From contig CP132909.1 in NCBI GenBank assembly GCA_031446125.1, positions 806,001-870,000 on the forward strand: a stretch of DNA of 64,000 nt. The letters run 5' to 3'. Origin of the DNA: Arsenophonus sp031446125. GTDB taxonomy: Bacteria; Pseudomonadota; Gammaproteobacteria; Enterobacterales; Enterobacteriaceae. The position numbers and the translations under genes are program-made. Of this stretch, positions 29,904 to 40,662 are shown piece by piece. The notes beneath the pieces are model-generated. The model saw nothing but the letters and a program-made list of their open reading frames with translations. It made no database searches and was not told the origin of the DNA. How positions within the stretch are numbered: position 1 is the first letter of the stretch; each line of letters starts with the position of its first letter.

Positions 29904-30938
29904 ATGGAAAAATCATGGACGCTTCGTCAAGCACAAGCATTGTTTGATTTACCTTTTTTTGAATTACTTTTTCAAGCACAACAGGTTCATCGTTTATATT
30001 TTGATCCTCAAAAGATACAAGTTAGTACTTTGCTTTCAATTAAGACTGGTGCTTGTCCTGAAGATTGTAAATATTGTCCACAGAGTGCACGTTATAAAAC
30101 AGGATTAAAAACCGAGAAATTATTGGAAGTAGAAAAAGTCATTGCATCAGCAAAAAAAGCAAAAAAAGCTGGTTCAACTCGTTTTTGCATGGGAGCTGCA
30201 TGGAAGAATCCTCATGAGAGAGACATGCCATATTTAGAGGTTATGATAAAAGAAGTTAAAGCACTAGGTATGGAAACTTGTATGACATTAGGTACATTAA
30301 ATAATAATCAAGCACGTCGTTTAGCAGATGCTGGATTAGATTATTACAATCATAATTTAGATACTTCACCTGAATTTTATAAACATGTAATTACTACACG
30401 TACTTATCAAGAACGTCTTGATACATTAGATAAAGTACGTAAAGCTGGTATGAAAGTATGTTCTGGTGGCATTGTAGGTTTAGGTGAAAATATTACTGAT
30501 CGAGCGGCATTATTAGTTCAATTAGCTAATTTACCAAAAGTACCAGAAAGTGTACCAATTAATATGTTAATAAAAGTAAAAGGTACTCCATTTGAAAACA
30601 ATACAGATATTGATCCATTTGATTTAATTCGTACCATTGCTATTGCTCGTATTATGATGCCAACTTCTTACGTTAGGCTTTCTGCTGGTCGTGAAAAAAT
30701 GAGTGAGCAAACACAAGCACTGTGTTTTATGGCAGGCGCTAATTCTATTTTTTATGGTTGTAAATTATTGACAGCTGGGAACCCCACAGAAGATAAAGAC
30801 CAGCTATTATTTAAAAAATTAAATATTAATACTGAAAAAAGAAATATTGACTTAAATTATCCAGAAGAGATGAAGAAATCAGAAGATTCTTTAATCAAAG
30901 TTATTGATACAGAAAAGTTTTACAATGCGGCAATATGA
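29904..30938 (+). CDS. bioB: Biotin synthase
   Basis: Radical S-adenosylmethionine enzyme inserting sulfur into dethiobiotin. It has 344 residues (E. coli 346). The [4Fe-4S] ligands are C51, C55 and C58 in ACPEDCKYC. The [2Fe-2S] site region is conserved, including FCMGAAW, TCMTLGTL, CSGGIVGLGE and the arginine in RLSAGRE. An ATG at 29895 is in frame, but AAGG at 29891-29894 is correctly placed only for the ATG at 29904. The stop overlaps the start of bioF. It needs Fe-S clusters supplied by the Suf system. Confidence 0.98.
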   Translation: MEKSWTLRQAQALFDLPFFELLFQAQQVHRLYFDPQKIQVSTLLSIKTGACPEDCKYCPQSARYKTGLKTEKLLEVEKVIASAKKAKKAGSTRFCMGAAWKNPHERDMPYLEVMIKEVKALGMETCMTLGTLNNNQARRLADAGLDYYNHNLDTSPEFYKHVITTRTYQERLDTLDKVRKAGMKVCSGGIVGLGENITDRAALLVQLANLPKVPESVPINMLIKVKGTPFENNTDIDPFDLIRTIAIARIMMPTSYVRLSAGREKMSEQTQALCFMAGANSIFYGCKLLTAGNPTEDKDQLLFKKLNINTEKRNIDLNYPEEMKKSEDSLIKVIDTEKFYNAAI

Positions 30939-32104
30939 TGAATTGGGAAACGTTTTTAACTACTCATCTTAATTTACGTAAAAAAGAAGCATTATGGCGA
31001 AAACGCAATATTATTAAAAAAAATAATGGACGTACTGTAATATTTAATCAGCGAAAATACATTAATTTTTCAAATAATGATTATTTAGGATTAAGTCATA
31101 ATCATGCAATTATTAATGCTTGGAAATTTGGATTAAATAAATACGGTTTAGGCAGTGGTAGTTCCGGTCATATTATAGGTTATACTGATGCTCATGCACT
31201 TTTAGAAGAACAATTATCTGTTTGGTTAGGATATCCTAAAGCTTTATTGTTTATTTCTGGTTATACGTTAAACCAGGCTGTCATTATTACTTTAATGAAT
31301 AAGTACGATTATATTTTAGCCGATAGATTGACTCATGCTTCCTTATTAGATGGAGCAATTTTATCTTCAGCAAAACTGAAACGATTTGCACATAATCAAA
31401 TTAATAATTTAGAAAAATTTTTGAAAAATAATCATAACGGGAAAACATTGGTTGTAACTGAAGGAGTATTTAGCATGGATGGTGATACCAGTCCTTTATT
31501 ACAATTAAAAATTGTAACAGAAAAAAGAAAAGCATGGTTATTAGTAGATGATGCACATGGTATTGGTGTAATAGGTGATGAAGGTAAAGGTAGTTGTGAT
31601 TTTCATCAAATAAAACCGCAGCTATTAGTGATAACTTTTGGTAAAGCATTTGGTCTAAGTGGAGCGGCTTTACTTTGCGATGAAAATATTGCAGAATATT
31701 TTTTGCAATATGGACGGCATTTAATTTATACTACTTCTATGCCACCAGCGCAAGCTGTAGCATTATCTGAGGCAATTATTCAAGTTCGAACAGCAGATCA
31801 TTTAAGAAAAAAATTACAGCGTAATATTCTTTATTTTCGTTATTTGGCTTCTAAATACAATTTTGTATTATTAAATTCTACCACAGCTATTCAACCATTG
31901 GTTATTAAAAACAATCAACGTTGTTTAAATTTATCTGCATTCTTACGTCATCAAGGATTTTGGGTACATGCTATTCTTCCGCCAACTGTACCACCAGGTA
32001 CAGCAAGATTAAGAATCACTTTAACGGCCAATCATAGATTGGCCGATATTGCAAAGTTAGTGAAAACTTTACATGAATTTTTTAAAAATAATCCAGATGA
32101 ATAA
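30935..32104 (+). CDS. bioF: 8-amino-7-oxononanoate synthase
   Basis: PLP enzyme condensing pimeloyl-ACP with alanine to KAPA. It has 389 residues (E. coli 384). It has NFSNNDYLGLSHN, GSGSSGHIIGYTDAH, the cofactor motif DDAHGIGVIG and the PLP lysine in TFGKAFGLSGAA. The ATG overlaps the bioB stop (ATGA), implying translational coupling. A second ATG directly follows at 30938. Confidence 0.98.
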   Translation: MMNWETFLTTHLNLRKKEALWRKRNIIKKNNGRTVIFNQRKYINFSNNDYLGLSHNHAIINAWKFGLNKYGLGSGSSGHIIGYTDAHALLEEQLSVWLGYPKALLFISGYTLNQAVIITLMNKYDYILADRLTHASLLDGAILSSAKLKRFAHNQINNLEKFLKNNHNGKTLVVTEGVFSMDGDTSPLLQLKIVTEKRKAWLLVDDAHGIGVIGDEGKGSCDFHQIKPQLLVITFGKAFGLSGAALLCDENIAEYFLQYGRHLIYTTSMPPAQAVALSEAIIQVRTADHLRKKLQRNILYFRYLASKYNFVLLNSTTAIQPLVIKNNQRCLNLSAFLRHQGFWVHAILPPTVPPGTARLRITLTANHRLADIAKLVKTLHEFFKNNPDE

Positions 32105-32846
32105 AAAAGCCATTGCTCACGCTTTTGGTCGTGCAGCTAAAAATTATGATGATATTGCAATTTTCCAACAACAAAGTGGTCAACATCTTTTTGATTGTGT
32201 TTCTACAAGACCAGGTAATATTGTTTTGGATGCCGGTTGTGGAACTGGTTATTTTAGTAATCAGTGGCAATTAACAGGAAAATATGTTATTGCTTTAGAT
32301 CTTTCTGAGTCTATGTTGTTTTTTGCAAAACAAAAACAAACTGCTATAACTTATATACAAGGAGATATGGAAGATTTACCATTTAAAAATGAAAGTGTTG
32401 ATTTATGTTTCAGTCATCTTGCTATTCAGTGGTGTACTAATTTATATACTCCATTAAGTGAATTATATCGTATTACAAAAAAAGGTGGGATAGTTGCTTT
32501 TTCTACTTTAGTTGATGGTTCTTTAAAAGAATTAGAACAATCTTGGCAAAAAGTTGATAATGATTCTCATATTAATTCTTTTATGACTTTTGAGCAAATA
32601 AAAATGGTTTGTAAGTATTGGCCGCATAGCTTAGAACAACAATCTTGGCGATTAACTTATCCATCATTTTGGTGTTTATTGAAATCTTTGAAAGGTATTG
32701 GTGCTACTTATTTAGTCAAGAGGCGGCAAGATCATGGGTTAATGACAAAAAAAAGATTAACTGAACTTGTTCATCATTATCCCCACACTGGTCATAATTT
32801 TCCATTAACTTATCAACTTGTTTTTGGAATACTGTATTGTGAGTAA
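32097..32846 (+). CDS. bioC: Malonyl-ACP O-methyltransferase BioC
   Basis: S-adenosylmethionine-dependent methyltransferase that starts pimelate synthesis by methylating malonyl-ACP. It has 249 residues from the ATG at 32097 (E. coli 251). It has NKKAIAHAFGRAAKNYD at the start, the SAM motif VLDAGCGTGYFS, and the blocks HLAIQWC, GSLKELEQSW and LKGIGATYL. An upstream ATG at 32073 inside bioF would add 8 residues without homology and is rejected. The start overlaps the bioF stop by 8 bases. The separate pimeloyl-ACP esterase BioH is not in this window. Confidence 0.96.
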   Translation: MNKKAIAHAFGRAAKNYDDIAIFQQQSGQHLFDCVSTRPGNIVLDAGCGTGYFSNQWQLTGKYVIALDLSESMLFFAKQKQTAITYIQGDMEDLPFKNESVDLCFSHLAIQWCTNLYTPLSELYRITKKGGIVAFSTLVDGSLKELEQSWQKVDNDSHINSFMTFEQIKMVCKYWPHSLEQQSWRLTYPSFWCLLKSLKGIGATYLVKRRQDHGLMTKKRLTELVHHYPHTGHNFPLTYQLVFGILYCE

Positions 32847-33531
32847 ATGTTTTTTCTTAACTGGGACTGATACAGATATTGGAAAAACTGTGGTGAGTTG
32901 TGCATTATTGCAGGCTGCATCATATAGGGGTTATAAAACAGCAGGTTATAAACCTATAGCTACAGGTAGTACAAAATCAATTCTTGGTTTAAGAAATTTA
33001 GATGCTGAGCTTTTAAGAAAAAATAGTACTGTAAATCTTAGTTATGATGATGTTAATCCTATTGTTTTTTTAGAAGCTACATCACCTAATATAGCTGCTC
33101 AGAGAGTAGGGGAGGTCATAGATCATAAAACCATGACAAAAGGATTACAAAAATTAAAAGATTGCGCTGATTGGATAATTATTGAGGGGGCTGGTGGGTG
33201 GTATACGCCACTTTCAGTTAAAAAAAATTTTTCTGATTGGGTTATAGAACAAAAATTACCAGTTATATTAACTGTAGGAATAAAATTAGGTTGTATTAAT
33301 CATGCTATGTTGACTGAGCAAGCTATTAAAAATAGTGGTTTATTTTTAATCGGTTGGATTGCTACAAAAATTATTTTTTCAAAGCATGATGAAGAAGATT
33401 ATTTATTAACATTAAAAAATAAGTTATCTGTTCCATGCTTAGGAGTGATTCCATATTTTCCTCATTGGAAATCTTCTTTTATTGGTAAATTTATAAAATT
33501 TTCTCAAATATTAGATCGTTTGAATTTTTAG
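32839..33531 (+). CDS. bioD: Dethiobiotin synthetase
   Basis: ATP-dependent enzyme closing the ureido ring of dethiobiotin from DAPA and CO2. It has 230 residues from a GTG start at 32839 that overlaps the bioC stop by 8 bases (E. coli 225 residues). The N-terminus reads SKCFFLTGTDTDIGKT with the P-loop. AGYKPIATGS, the catalytic IIEGAGGWYTPLS, and VGIKLGCINHAMLTEQAI are conserved. The frame is open further upstream, but homology begins at this GTG. It is the last gene of the compact bioBFCD operon. Confidence 0.97.
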   Translation: MSKCFFLTGTDTDIGKTVVSCALLQAASYRGYKTAGYKPIATGSTKSILGLRNLDAELLRKNSTVNLSYDDVNPIVFLEATSPNIAAQRVGEVIDHKTMTKGLQKLKDCADWIIIEGAGGWYTPLSVKKNFSDWVIEQKLPVILTVGIKLGCINHAMLTEQAIKNSGLFLIGWIATKIIFSKHDEEDYLLTLKNKLSVPCLGVIPYFPHWKSSFIGKFIKFSQILDRLNF

Positions 33532-34256
33532 ATTAATATTTCAATTTATTATTTTCAGTGATGTTTTGCATTTAATTTATATCTAATAATTATATAAAAG
33601 TATTTTCTTAAAAATGAAACAATTTTTTGTAAGTTAAAAAAAATATTTTTTAAATTTTATATCTTTATATAGTTAAAAGTATTGTTTAAAAGTTAAATAT
33701 TCTTTAAATTATAAATAACAATAATAATTTAGATATTTTTTTGATTATTGATCATGCAAAAATAAGTGACTTTTGTTTATGTTTTAAAATTTTTATTTTT
33801 TTACAAAAAAGTTAAATTTTGATTTTTGCAATAAAATTTTTTTGAAAAACCATGTATAATATAAAATATGTGTGTTATATTTAATATCATTTTAATTTAG
33901 AATTTAACATAATATTTTTTTTTGCAATAAAAATTATAAATTTATAATTCTTGCATTCTTTATTATTTTTCTTTATAAAAAAATTTTAATTTTTATATAT
34001 TTTTTAATATTTTTTAGCATAAAATATTATAAAATATTTTTGATTAAATATTTTAGTATTAGAATACTTTTTTATATTTGAAAGTATATGCCAGTAAAAT
34101 AATTTTTGTGTTTTTTAAAGATATGTATGTAAAATTTTAATAATTTGTTAATGTTAATTAATGATTTTTTAAAAAAAATATGATATTCTTTTTTGAAGTT
34201 TTCTAAATTATTATTTTAAATAGCTTTATTTTTAACTACTGATAAGGATAATCATT
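33532..34256. other. Non-coding AT-rich gap between bioD and ybhL
   Basis: About 725 bases with no open frame or RNA gene. There is no clear terminator after bioD. An AAGGA box is present just upstream of ybhL. Confidence 0.5.
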
Positions 34257-34967
34257 ATGGATTTATTTGATCATAGAAATGATTCGATCATCCAGCGGGC
34301 TGGAGCAGGAATTCAAACTTATATGTCTCAAGTATATGGTTGGATGACAGTAGGTTTATTGTTAACAACTTTTGTTTCTTGGTACGCTATTAATAATAGT
34401 AATATTATTAGTTATTTAGCGGTGCATAGTTGGATGCTGATAGGACTGATTATTGCTGAAATCGGATTAGTAATAGGATTATCTTTTTTGTTACCTACAT
34501 TAAGTGCAGGTGCAGCAACAGCAATGTTTATGTTGTACTCAATGCTAACAGGAATAACAACCTCTTTAGTCTTAATTTCTTATACAGGTGCTTCTATTGT
34601 TAGTACTTTTTTTGTAACAGCAGCTATGTTTGGTTCTCTCAGTTTGTATGGATATAGTACAAAACGTAATTTAAGCAGTATGAGAATTTTTTTATTTATG
34701 GCAATCATAGGTATCATTATTGCTTCATTAGTAAATATTTGGTTAAGAAGTGCTGGTTTAATGTTAATCATCAGTTATTTTTCTGTACTAATATTTTCTG
34801 CTTTAACTGCTTATGATACTCAAAAACTAAAAAATATGGGTAGTCAAATTGATTCTTCAGATCAAGATAATATGCGTAAATATGCTATTGTTGGTGCATT
34901 AACACTCTACTTAGATTTTATTAATTTATTTTTAATGTTATTGCGTATTGTTGGTGATAGGCGTTAG
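34257..34967 (+). CDS. ybhL: BAX inhibitor-1 family inner membrane protein YbhL
   Basis: Integral membrane protein of 236 residues (E. coli YbhL 234) with about seven membrane segments. Conserved blocks are GIQTYMSQVYGWMTVGLLLT near the N-terminus, SLYGYSTKRNLS, LTAYDTQKLKNMG and the C-terminal LTLYLDFINLFLMLLRI. The acidic residues typical of the family's calcium-leak/pH-sensing site are in these last two motifs. The cellular role in bacteria is not settled. It lies a short distance from bio in E. coli too. A clear terminator follows. Confidence 0.95.
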   Translation: MDLFDHRNDSIIQRAGAGIQTYMSQVYGWMTVGLLLTTFVSWYAINNSNIISYLAVHSWMLIGLIIAEIGLVIGLSFLLPTLSAGAATAMFMLYSMLTGITTSLVLISYTGASIVSTFFVTAAMFGSLSLYGYSTKRNLSSMRIFLFMAIIGIIIASLVNIWLRSAGLMLIISYFSVLIFSALTAYDTQKLKNMGSQIDSSDQDNMRKYAIVGALTLYLDFINLFLMLLRIVGDRR

Positions 34968-35004
34968 TATTAAAATATTAATTTTTTTAAAAGTAACATA
35001 AAAG

Positions 35005-35034
35005 AACCTGGCACTAATAATGCTAGGTTTTTTT
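35005..35034 (+). terminator. Rho-independent terminator of ybhL
   Basis: Stem AACCTGGCA / TGCTAGGTT with a 7-base loop and one internal mismatch, followed by seven T's. It begins 38 bases after the ybhL stop. It is one of the most convincing terminators in the window. Confidence 0.85.
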
Positions 35035-36210
35035 ATGTTTTTTATTTTTTTATAATGTTTAGATATGAAAGTTAGATAAAACATTTTTTTTAAAATGCTA
35101 TTTATAAATTGATAAATTGACAGAATTATTGATGATATAATAGAAGAAATTTTATATTTTTTTAATATATTTTACATTATATGCGTTTTAATAGATTTTA
35201 TTCTTTTATAATCATATTTATAAATATTCAAATAAAGTATAAATATCAAAAATATAAAGACATGAGGATTTTAAGTAATTTTAATAATGGAATGTATATT
35301 AATATTGATTGTTATTTTTTTACATGAGCATAGAGTACGAATTAATACTAGTAATATTTTAAATAGTAAAAAACTATATTATCAATAATCATATAAAATG
35401 ACATTTTTTGAAAATATGAGTTTTTTAATTATCATATTATTAATTAATAAATAATATACATTGTTTTTATTGCTACATCGAATCAATATTTAATTAACAA
35501 AAAATAATTAAAATATTTAGAAACTGTAAATTAAAATGATTAATTATTATTTTTTATATTTTTAAATATGACTTTTTTGAAATGTATCATTTAATTTTAT
35601 ATATTTTTATTCATGTGTAATTTTTATTATTTATATAATATAATTATATTTTTTATGAGCATAAATAAATTAAAAACATTTAAAAAAGTTTTTTTATAAA
35701 ATTGAGATTCAAATAATTAGTAGTTTCTTAATTTTATTTATTTTTTTATATATAAAAAATTACGTGAATCAATTATATTAATTCTATATTTAATTTAATT
35801 AAAATTAGTAAGATTTATTTAAATAATTTTTGATTTAAATTTATTGTTTTTATTAAATTAATTATTGTACTTAGTTATATAATATTTTAAGATAAAAAAT
35901 ATATGTACATTAAATTTTTATTACAATATTTTTTATATTTATTTTTCAATAAAATGAATAAAAATTAATTTATCTTATTTTTTTTAATAATATTTCTTAA
36001 CAAGAACATTTAGATTTACATAACATTTTTAACAAGAAATTTATATTTTATTGGTTTTTTAAAAATAGTAACTATTTTAAAAAATTATATAAAAAATCAT
36101 TTTGTTTGTGAGAATAAAATATTAGTTTATTTATTTTAATATAAAATAAATATTATTTTTTAAAAAAAATATAATTATTATAGTTACTATTTTATGTAAT
36201 TGAGGACTTT
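35035..36210. other. Non-coding AT-rich gap between ybhL and sseA
   Basis: About 1.2 kb with no gene, RNA or recognisable pseudogene. The sseA promoter must lie at the right end, but no box stands out. Confidence 0.5.
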
Positions 36211-37044
36211 ATGTACGCAAGATTTTTTGTTACCCCACAATGGTTTTATGACCATATAACAGATAAAAATGTTATTATTCTTGATGCTTCTTCGAAAAAA
36301 CCATTAGAAAAAACAAATTATCAATATTTGTTTTATAAAAAACATATTCCCAGTGCACAATTTTTAAATTTAAATATATTTGATAAATATTCTATTTTAC
36401 CTCATATGTTACCAGATACATTAACTTTTAATAATATCATTGCAGATTTAGGTATTAGTAATTCTCATCAAGTCATTATTTATGATCAGGGTGATTTATT
36501 TTCTGCACCTCGAGCATGGTGGACTTTTAAAATATTTGGATGTAATCATGTTAAGATTTTAGCGGGCGGACTAAGTGGATGGGAAAAAGCTGGTTATTTT
36601 GTAGAATCGGGTATTTCTACTTTCAGAAAAAAACAACGTTTTATTATTAAATATTCTAGTGATTATGTATTATCAAAACAAGAAGTTTTATCTCTTTTGG
36701 GTAAATCAGATATTCAATTTATTGATAGTCGTACAACTGCACGTTTTAATGCAAAAGAACCAGAACCACGTACAGGATTAAGAATGGGACATATTCCTGG
36801 TAGTAAAAATGTACCTTGGTTTTGGTTGGTTAATAAAGGTTGTTATAAAAAACCAAAAAAATTAAATACTATTTTTCATAAACAAGGCGTTAATACTATG
36901 ATGCCTACTGTAATTAGTTGTGGATCAGGTATAACAGCTGCTGTAGTTTTTCTTGCATTGATAATTTTAGGTAATGATCAAGTAAAACTTTATGATGGAT
37001 CCTGGGCTGAATGGGGAAAAGATAATAGTTTGCCTATTGAGTAG
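36211..37044 (+). CDS. sseA: 3-mercaptopyruvate sulfurtransferase
   Basis: Two-domain rhodanese transferring sulfur from 3-mercaptopyruvate to thiol acceptors. It has 277 residues (E. coli 281). The inactive N-terminal rhodanese domain includes HIPSAQFLN and FGCNHVKILAGGLSGWEKAG. The C-terminal domain has FIDSRTTARF, GHIPGSKNVPW and the active-site loop SCGSGITAA with catalytic Cys237. It may add to sulfur supply alongside SufS (inference). It is isolated, and convergent with rhtA. Confidence 0.95.
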   Translation: MYARFFVTPQWFYDHITDKNVIILDASSKKPLEKTNYQYLFYKKHIPSAQFLNLNIFDKYSILPHMLPDTLTFNNIIADLGISNSHQVIIYDQGDLFSAPRAWWTFKIFGCNHVKILAGGLSGWEKAGYFVESGISTFRKKQRFIIKYSSDYVLSKQEVLSLLGKSDIQFIDSRTTARFNAKEPEPRTGLRMGHIPGSKNVPWFWLVNKGCYKKPKKLNTIFHKQGVNTMMPTVISCGSGITAAVVFLALIILGNDQVKLYDGSWAEWGKDNSLPIE

Positions 37045-37149
37045 AAATAACAATTTTTTGTTAATATACTTAAATATATTATTATTAAGAATTTTTATAA
37101 AAATTTTATTATTTAATGCTAAATTCTTAAAATTTTGATAAATCTATTA

Positions 37150-37181
37150 AATAAAAGTTTTTTATAATAAAAACTTTTATT
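37150..37181. terminator. AT-rich bidirectional hairpin between sseA and rhtA
   Basis: Perfect 13-base-pair stem AATAAAAGTTTTT / AAAAACTTTTATT with a 6-base loop. It lies in the 420-base gap between convergent genes, about 105 bases after the sseA stop. T-rich sequence follows the stem. It is plausible as a terminator in both directions. The rest of the gap is featureless. Confidence 0.5.
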
Positions 37182-37463
37182 TATTTTAAGATGATCAAAT
37201 AAATCATTATAAATTGTATTAATTTTTTTATTTTTTATAAAAAAATATCTTTAAATTAACCCACTATTTATTTTGTTTTTAAAAAAATCTGGTAATACAG
37301 TTTTTTTAAAAAAATATTATCAATATTATTGGATTTTTTAAAATCAACAAATAAAATCAAATATACTAAAATAATATTAAAATTAAATGATAAGTTTTAA
37401 AAACTATAATTTGTTATTTTTTGTAATCATCAATAATATTTTTGATTTTTAAAAATATTTTCT

Positions 37464-38336
37464 TTACATTTTTTGTTTTTTTATACTTAATGTTGAACCA
37501 ATTGATGCTCCAATTATACAAAATAGTGCTAACCACTGAGTAAAGAATAATTTTTCATTGAGAAAAATCATACCCATAAAAGCACCCATTGCAGGTTCTA
37601 AGCTCATTAATGAACCAAATGTTTTCGTTGGAATTCTTGTTAATGCAAACATTTCAATAGTATAAGGAAATGCAGTAGATAGAATAGCTACAGCCATTGC
37701 AATAGGAAGAATTGAGAAATCAAGTAATTGTTTTATACCAATTGTAAATAAACTAATAGGAAAAAAAATTAATGTAGAAATAAATGAACCTAAGGCTACA
37801 GTCTCTGTTCCATATCCTGCACCAGCACGTTGTCCAAAAATAATATACATACCCCAGCAAACACCTGCAGATAAAGCATAGAGTATTCCAATTATATCTA
37901 AATTATTAATGTTATTGCCTCTAGGAAATAAAAATGTTAGTCCAATAATAATCATTGATATCCAAAGAAAATCAATTGGACGTCTGGAAGAAAACATTGC
38001 AACAGCAAGTGGTCCAGTAAATTCCAATGCGACTACAATACCTAACGGTATCCTTTCTAGAGATAAATAAAATAAAAAATTCATTAAACCTAAAGATATT
38101 CCATAAATTAACAAATCTTTTAAAGAATGCCTACGTATTTTTTTTCTCCAAGGTTTGAAGATAATAAATAAAATAATTGTTGCTAAAAATAATCGAAGTG
38201 TTGTTACGCCAAGTGCACTAATAGTTGGAAATAAACTTTTAGCTAATGAAGCACCACTTTGTATTGATATCATTGCTAACAGTAATAATAATATTGGTAA
38301 AAGTGTTTTTGGTTTGTGATGTAAGAAAAACAACAT
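37464..38336 (-). CDS. rhtA: Threonine/homoserine exporter RhtA (EamA family)
   Basis: Inner-membrane drug/metabolite transporter protein of 290 residues (E. coli 295) with about ten membrane segments in two EamA repeats. It has SIQSGASLAKSLFP, VALEFTGPLAVAMFSSRRPIDF, GQRAGAGYGTETVALGS, LSTAFPYTIEMFALTRIPTK and SLEPAMGAFMGM. In E. coli it exports threonine and homoserine. In a symbiont it could pass amino acids to the host (inference). Its locus is in the bio/ybh part of the enteric map. Confidence 0.93.
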   Translation of the reverse strand: MLFFLHHKPKTLLPILLLLLAMISIQSGASLAKSLFPTISALGVTTLRLFLATIILFIIFKPWRKKIRRHSLKDLLIYGISLGLMNFLFYLSLERIPLGIVVALEFTGPLAVAMFSSRRPIDFLWISMIIIGLTFLFPRGNNINNLDIIGILYALSAGVCWGMYIIFGQRAGAGYGTETVALGSFISTLIFFPISLFTIGIKQLLDFSILPIAMAVAILSTAFPYTIEMFALTRIPTKTFGSLMSLEPAMGAFMGMIFLNEKLFFTQWLALFCIIGASIGSTLSIKKQKM

Positions 38337-39996
38337 TAAATCTATCCTCAGTAAATATGAAAATTATATAAAATTAAATGTGAATTTAGTAATAAAATTT
38401 TTGTTTAATGGCATAAACAATTATTACATAAAAAAATATAAACAAATATTTTTTTTAATTTTTGTTAAAAATATATTTGCATTTTTATAATTTTTTTATC
38501 GTAAATTTATATAACAATACTAAAAAAAGATTTTGTTGTTTTTTAATCTTTTTAAAAAAAAATATTTATTAGTATTGAATTAATATTTTATAAAAATAAT
38601 TATAATTTCATTTGTTTAGTATTTATTGTTGATAAATTTAGTTATCATTTTTAAAAATTTTAATTATAAATAAATATTATTCTAATAATCATTGCATGAG
38701 TTCATTGTTTGTAATTAAAAAATCTTTTTTTTATTTTTTTTAATTATAATTACAAAAACAAAAAATATTATATAATTTATATATTTTATATATAAATTAA
38801 ATTTAAAATTAATTATAATAAAGAAATGTAGAGAGGATGTTTGTTAAAAATAAAATATTTATTTTTTTTCAGTAATATTTTTTTAACTTTTATGTAACTT
38901 ATATTAAATAGTATTTTTTTTTGAATATTTATATTAAAATATACATGATAACTTATTTAGAAATATTAAAAAAATATTTTAATATAATGAATATAAAGTG
39001 TTTTATACTAAAAAAAATAAGAGAATTTATATTTTTATATAATTAGTTATATATCTATTATAGAATATAATTTGTTATAATGTTTTTTAAAAAAATGATA
39101 TTTTTATCAAAATTATTTTCTTTTGCGTATAAATAGAAAAATCATATTGTTTAAAGAATTCTTATTAAATTTATTATTTAAAAAAAATTATTTTTTAATT
39201 TTGCTTTTTTGTTTTTTATAATATAAGTTTTAAATAATTTAAAGATAAAAATTATGTATTTTTTTTGAATTTTAAGTTATTAATTTATATAGTTTATTAT
39301 TTATAATAATCTTAATAGTGTTATTTAAAGTAATATTTATTATATAATATTGAAATTTTGTTTTTATTAAAAAAGTTTATTTTTACTAATATTGTCAATA
39401 ATTTTTATGATTATATATAAAAATTATTAATTAATATTTTAATATAATATTATATTTCCAATATTTTAATATAAATAATAAATATTTTTAAAATAAAAAA
39501 TCATTCTTTTTTTTGTACAGTATATTCATATTAAGAAGTAAATGAATAAATAAAAATTACCTATATAATATTTTTTATTTATATTTTTGTTTATTTATTA
39601 TAAATATTCATAATATAAAATATTTTGTAATATTTTTTATTTAAAATTATTTAATTTTTTGATAATAACAATATTTTTTTGTTATGTATTAATATCTTCA
39701 GTGTTTAAGTTTTGTTTAATTTTTAAATATATTTTATTGTTATTTCTTTTAAGAAATATTATACATTATTTATTATTAAATATATTATATATTATAATAT
39801 ATTAGTTGATTGTTTGTTTGGATTTTCAAAAATTATTTTATTATGTACATGATGTTAATTCATGTAATTTTAAAAAAATATTATAAATATTCTAAGGTAT
39901 CAGAATAAAAGAATTCTATAAATGTATTATAAAATTGTAGTTATGAAAAGTATACTTTGATACTTTTGATTAAAAATTTACTTTTTGGGGAAAAAA
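38337..39996. other. Long AT-rich non-coding gap between rhtA and folE
   Basis: About 1.66 kb between divergent genes. All frames are broken by frequent stops. No remnant, RNA or strong repeat is recognised. Confidence 0.5.
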
Positions 39997-40662
39997 ATGT
40001 CATTTTTAACAGAAGAAGCAGATCTTGTTCGTAAAGCATTAGAAAATTCTGGTATTGAAACGCCTTTTTATACTAAATCGTTTTCTTGCAATCAACGTAA
40101 ACGGAAGATTAAAAAATGTATACATAAGATTATGTGTTTACTAAATCTTGATTTAAAAAATGACAGTTTAGTTAACACACCAGAACGTGTTGCTAAAATG
40201 TATATAGATGAAATTTTTTCAGGATTAGATTATAATAATTTTCCTAAAATTACTTTAATTGAAAATAAAATGGATGTTGAGGAAATGGTTACTGTTCGTT
40301 ATATTACACTTACAAGCATTTGTGAACATCACTTTATTACCATTGATGGAACAGCAACCGTGGCTTATGTTCCAAAAGATAAGCTAATTGGATTATCAAA
40401 AATTAATCGTATTGTTCAATTTTTCTCTAATAGGCCACAAGTTCAGGAACGTTTAACACAACAAATATTGATTGCATTACAGACATTATTAAATACTATT
40501 AATGTTGCTGTTTCTATTGATGCTATTCATTATTGTGTTAAAGCTCGAGGCATCCATGATATGACCAGTAGTACTATGACAACATCTCTTGGTGGTTTGT
40601 TTAAATCTAGTCACGATACTCGTCAAGAATTTTTGCGAAATGTTTCTCGTTTACGTAATTAA
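39997..40662 (+). CDS. folE: GTP cyclohydrolase I
   Basis: First enzyme of folate synthesis, converting GTP to dihydroneopterin triphosphate. It forms a homodecamer. It has 221 residues from the ATG at 39997 (E. coli 222). The frame is open from TTG 39985, but that triplet overlaps the GGGG ribosome site. Zinc ligands are C109 and H112 in CEHHF and the cysteine in HYCVKARG. GLSKINRIVQFF and RPQVQERLTQQI are conserved. Confidence 0.97.
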   Translation: MSFLTEEADLVRKALENSGIETPFYTKSFSCNQRKRKIKKCIHKIMCLLNLDLKNDSLVNTPERVAKMYIDEIFSGLDYNNFPKITLIENKMDVEEMVTVRYITLTSICEHHFITIDGTATVAYVPKDKLIGLSKINRIVQFFSNRPQVQERLTQQILIALQTLLNTINVAVSIDAIHYCVKARGIHDMTSSTMTTSLGGLFKSSHDTRQEFLRNVSRLRN

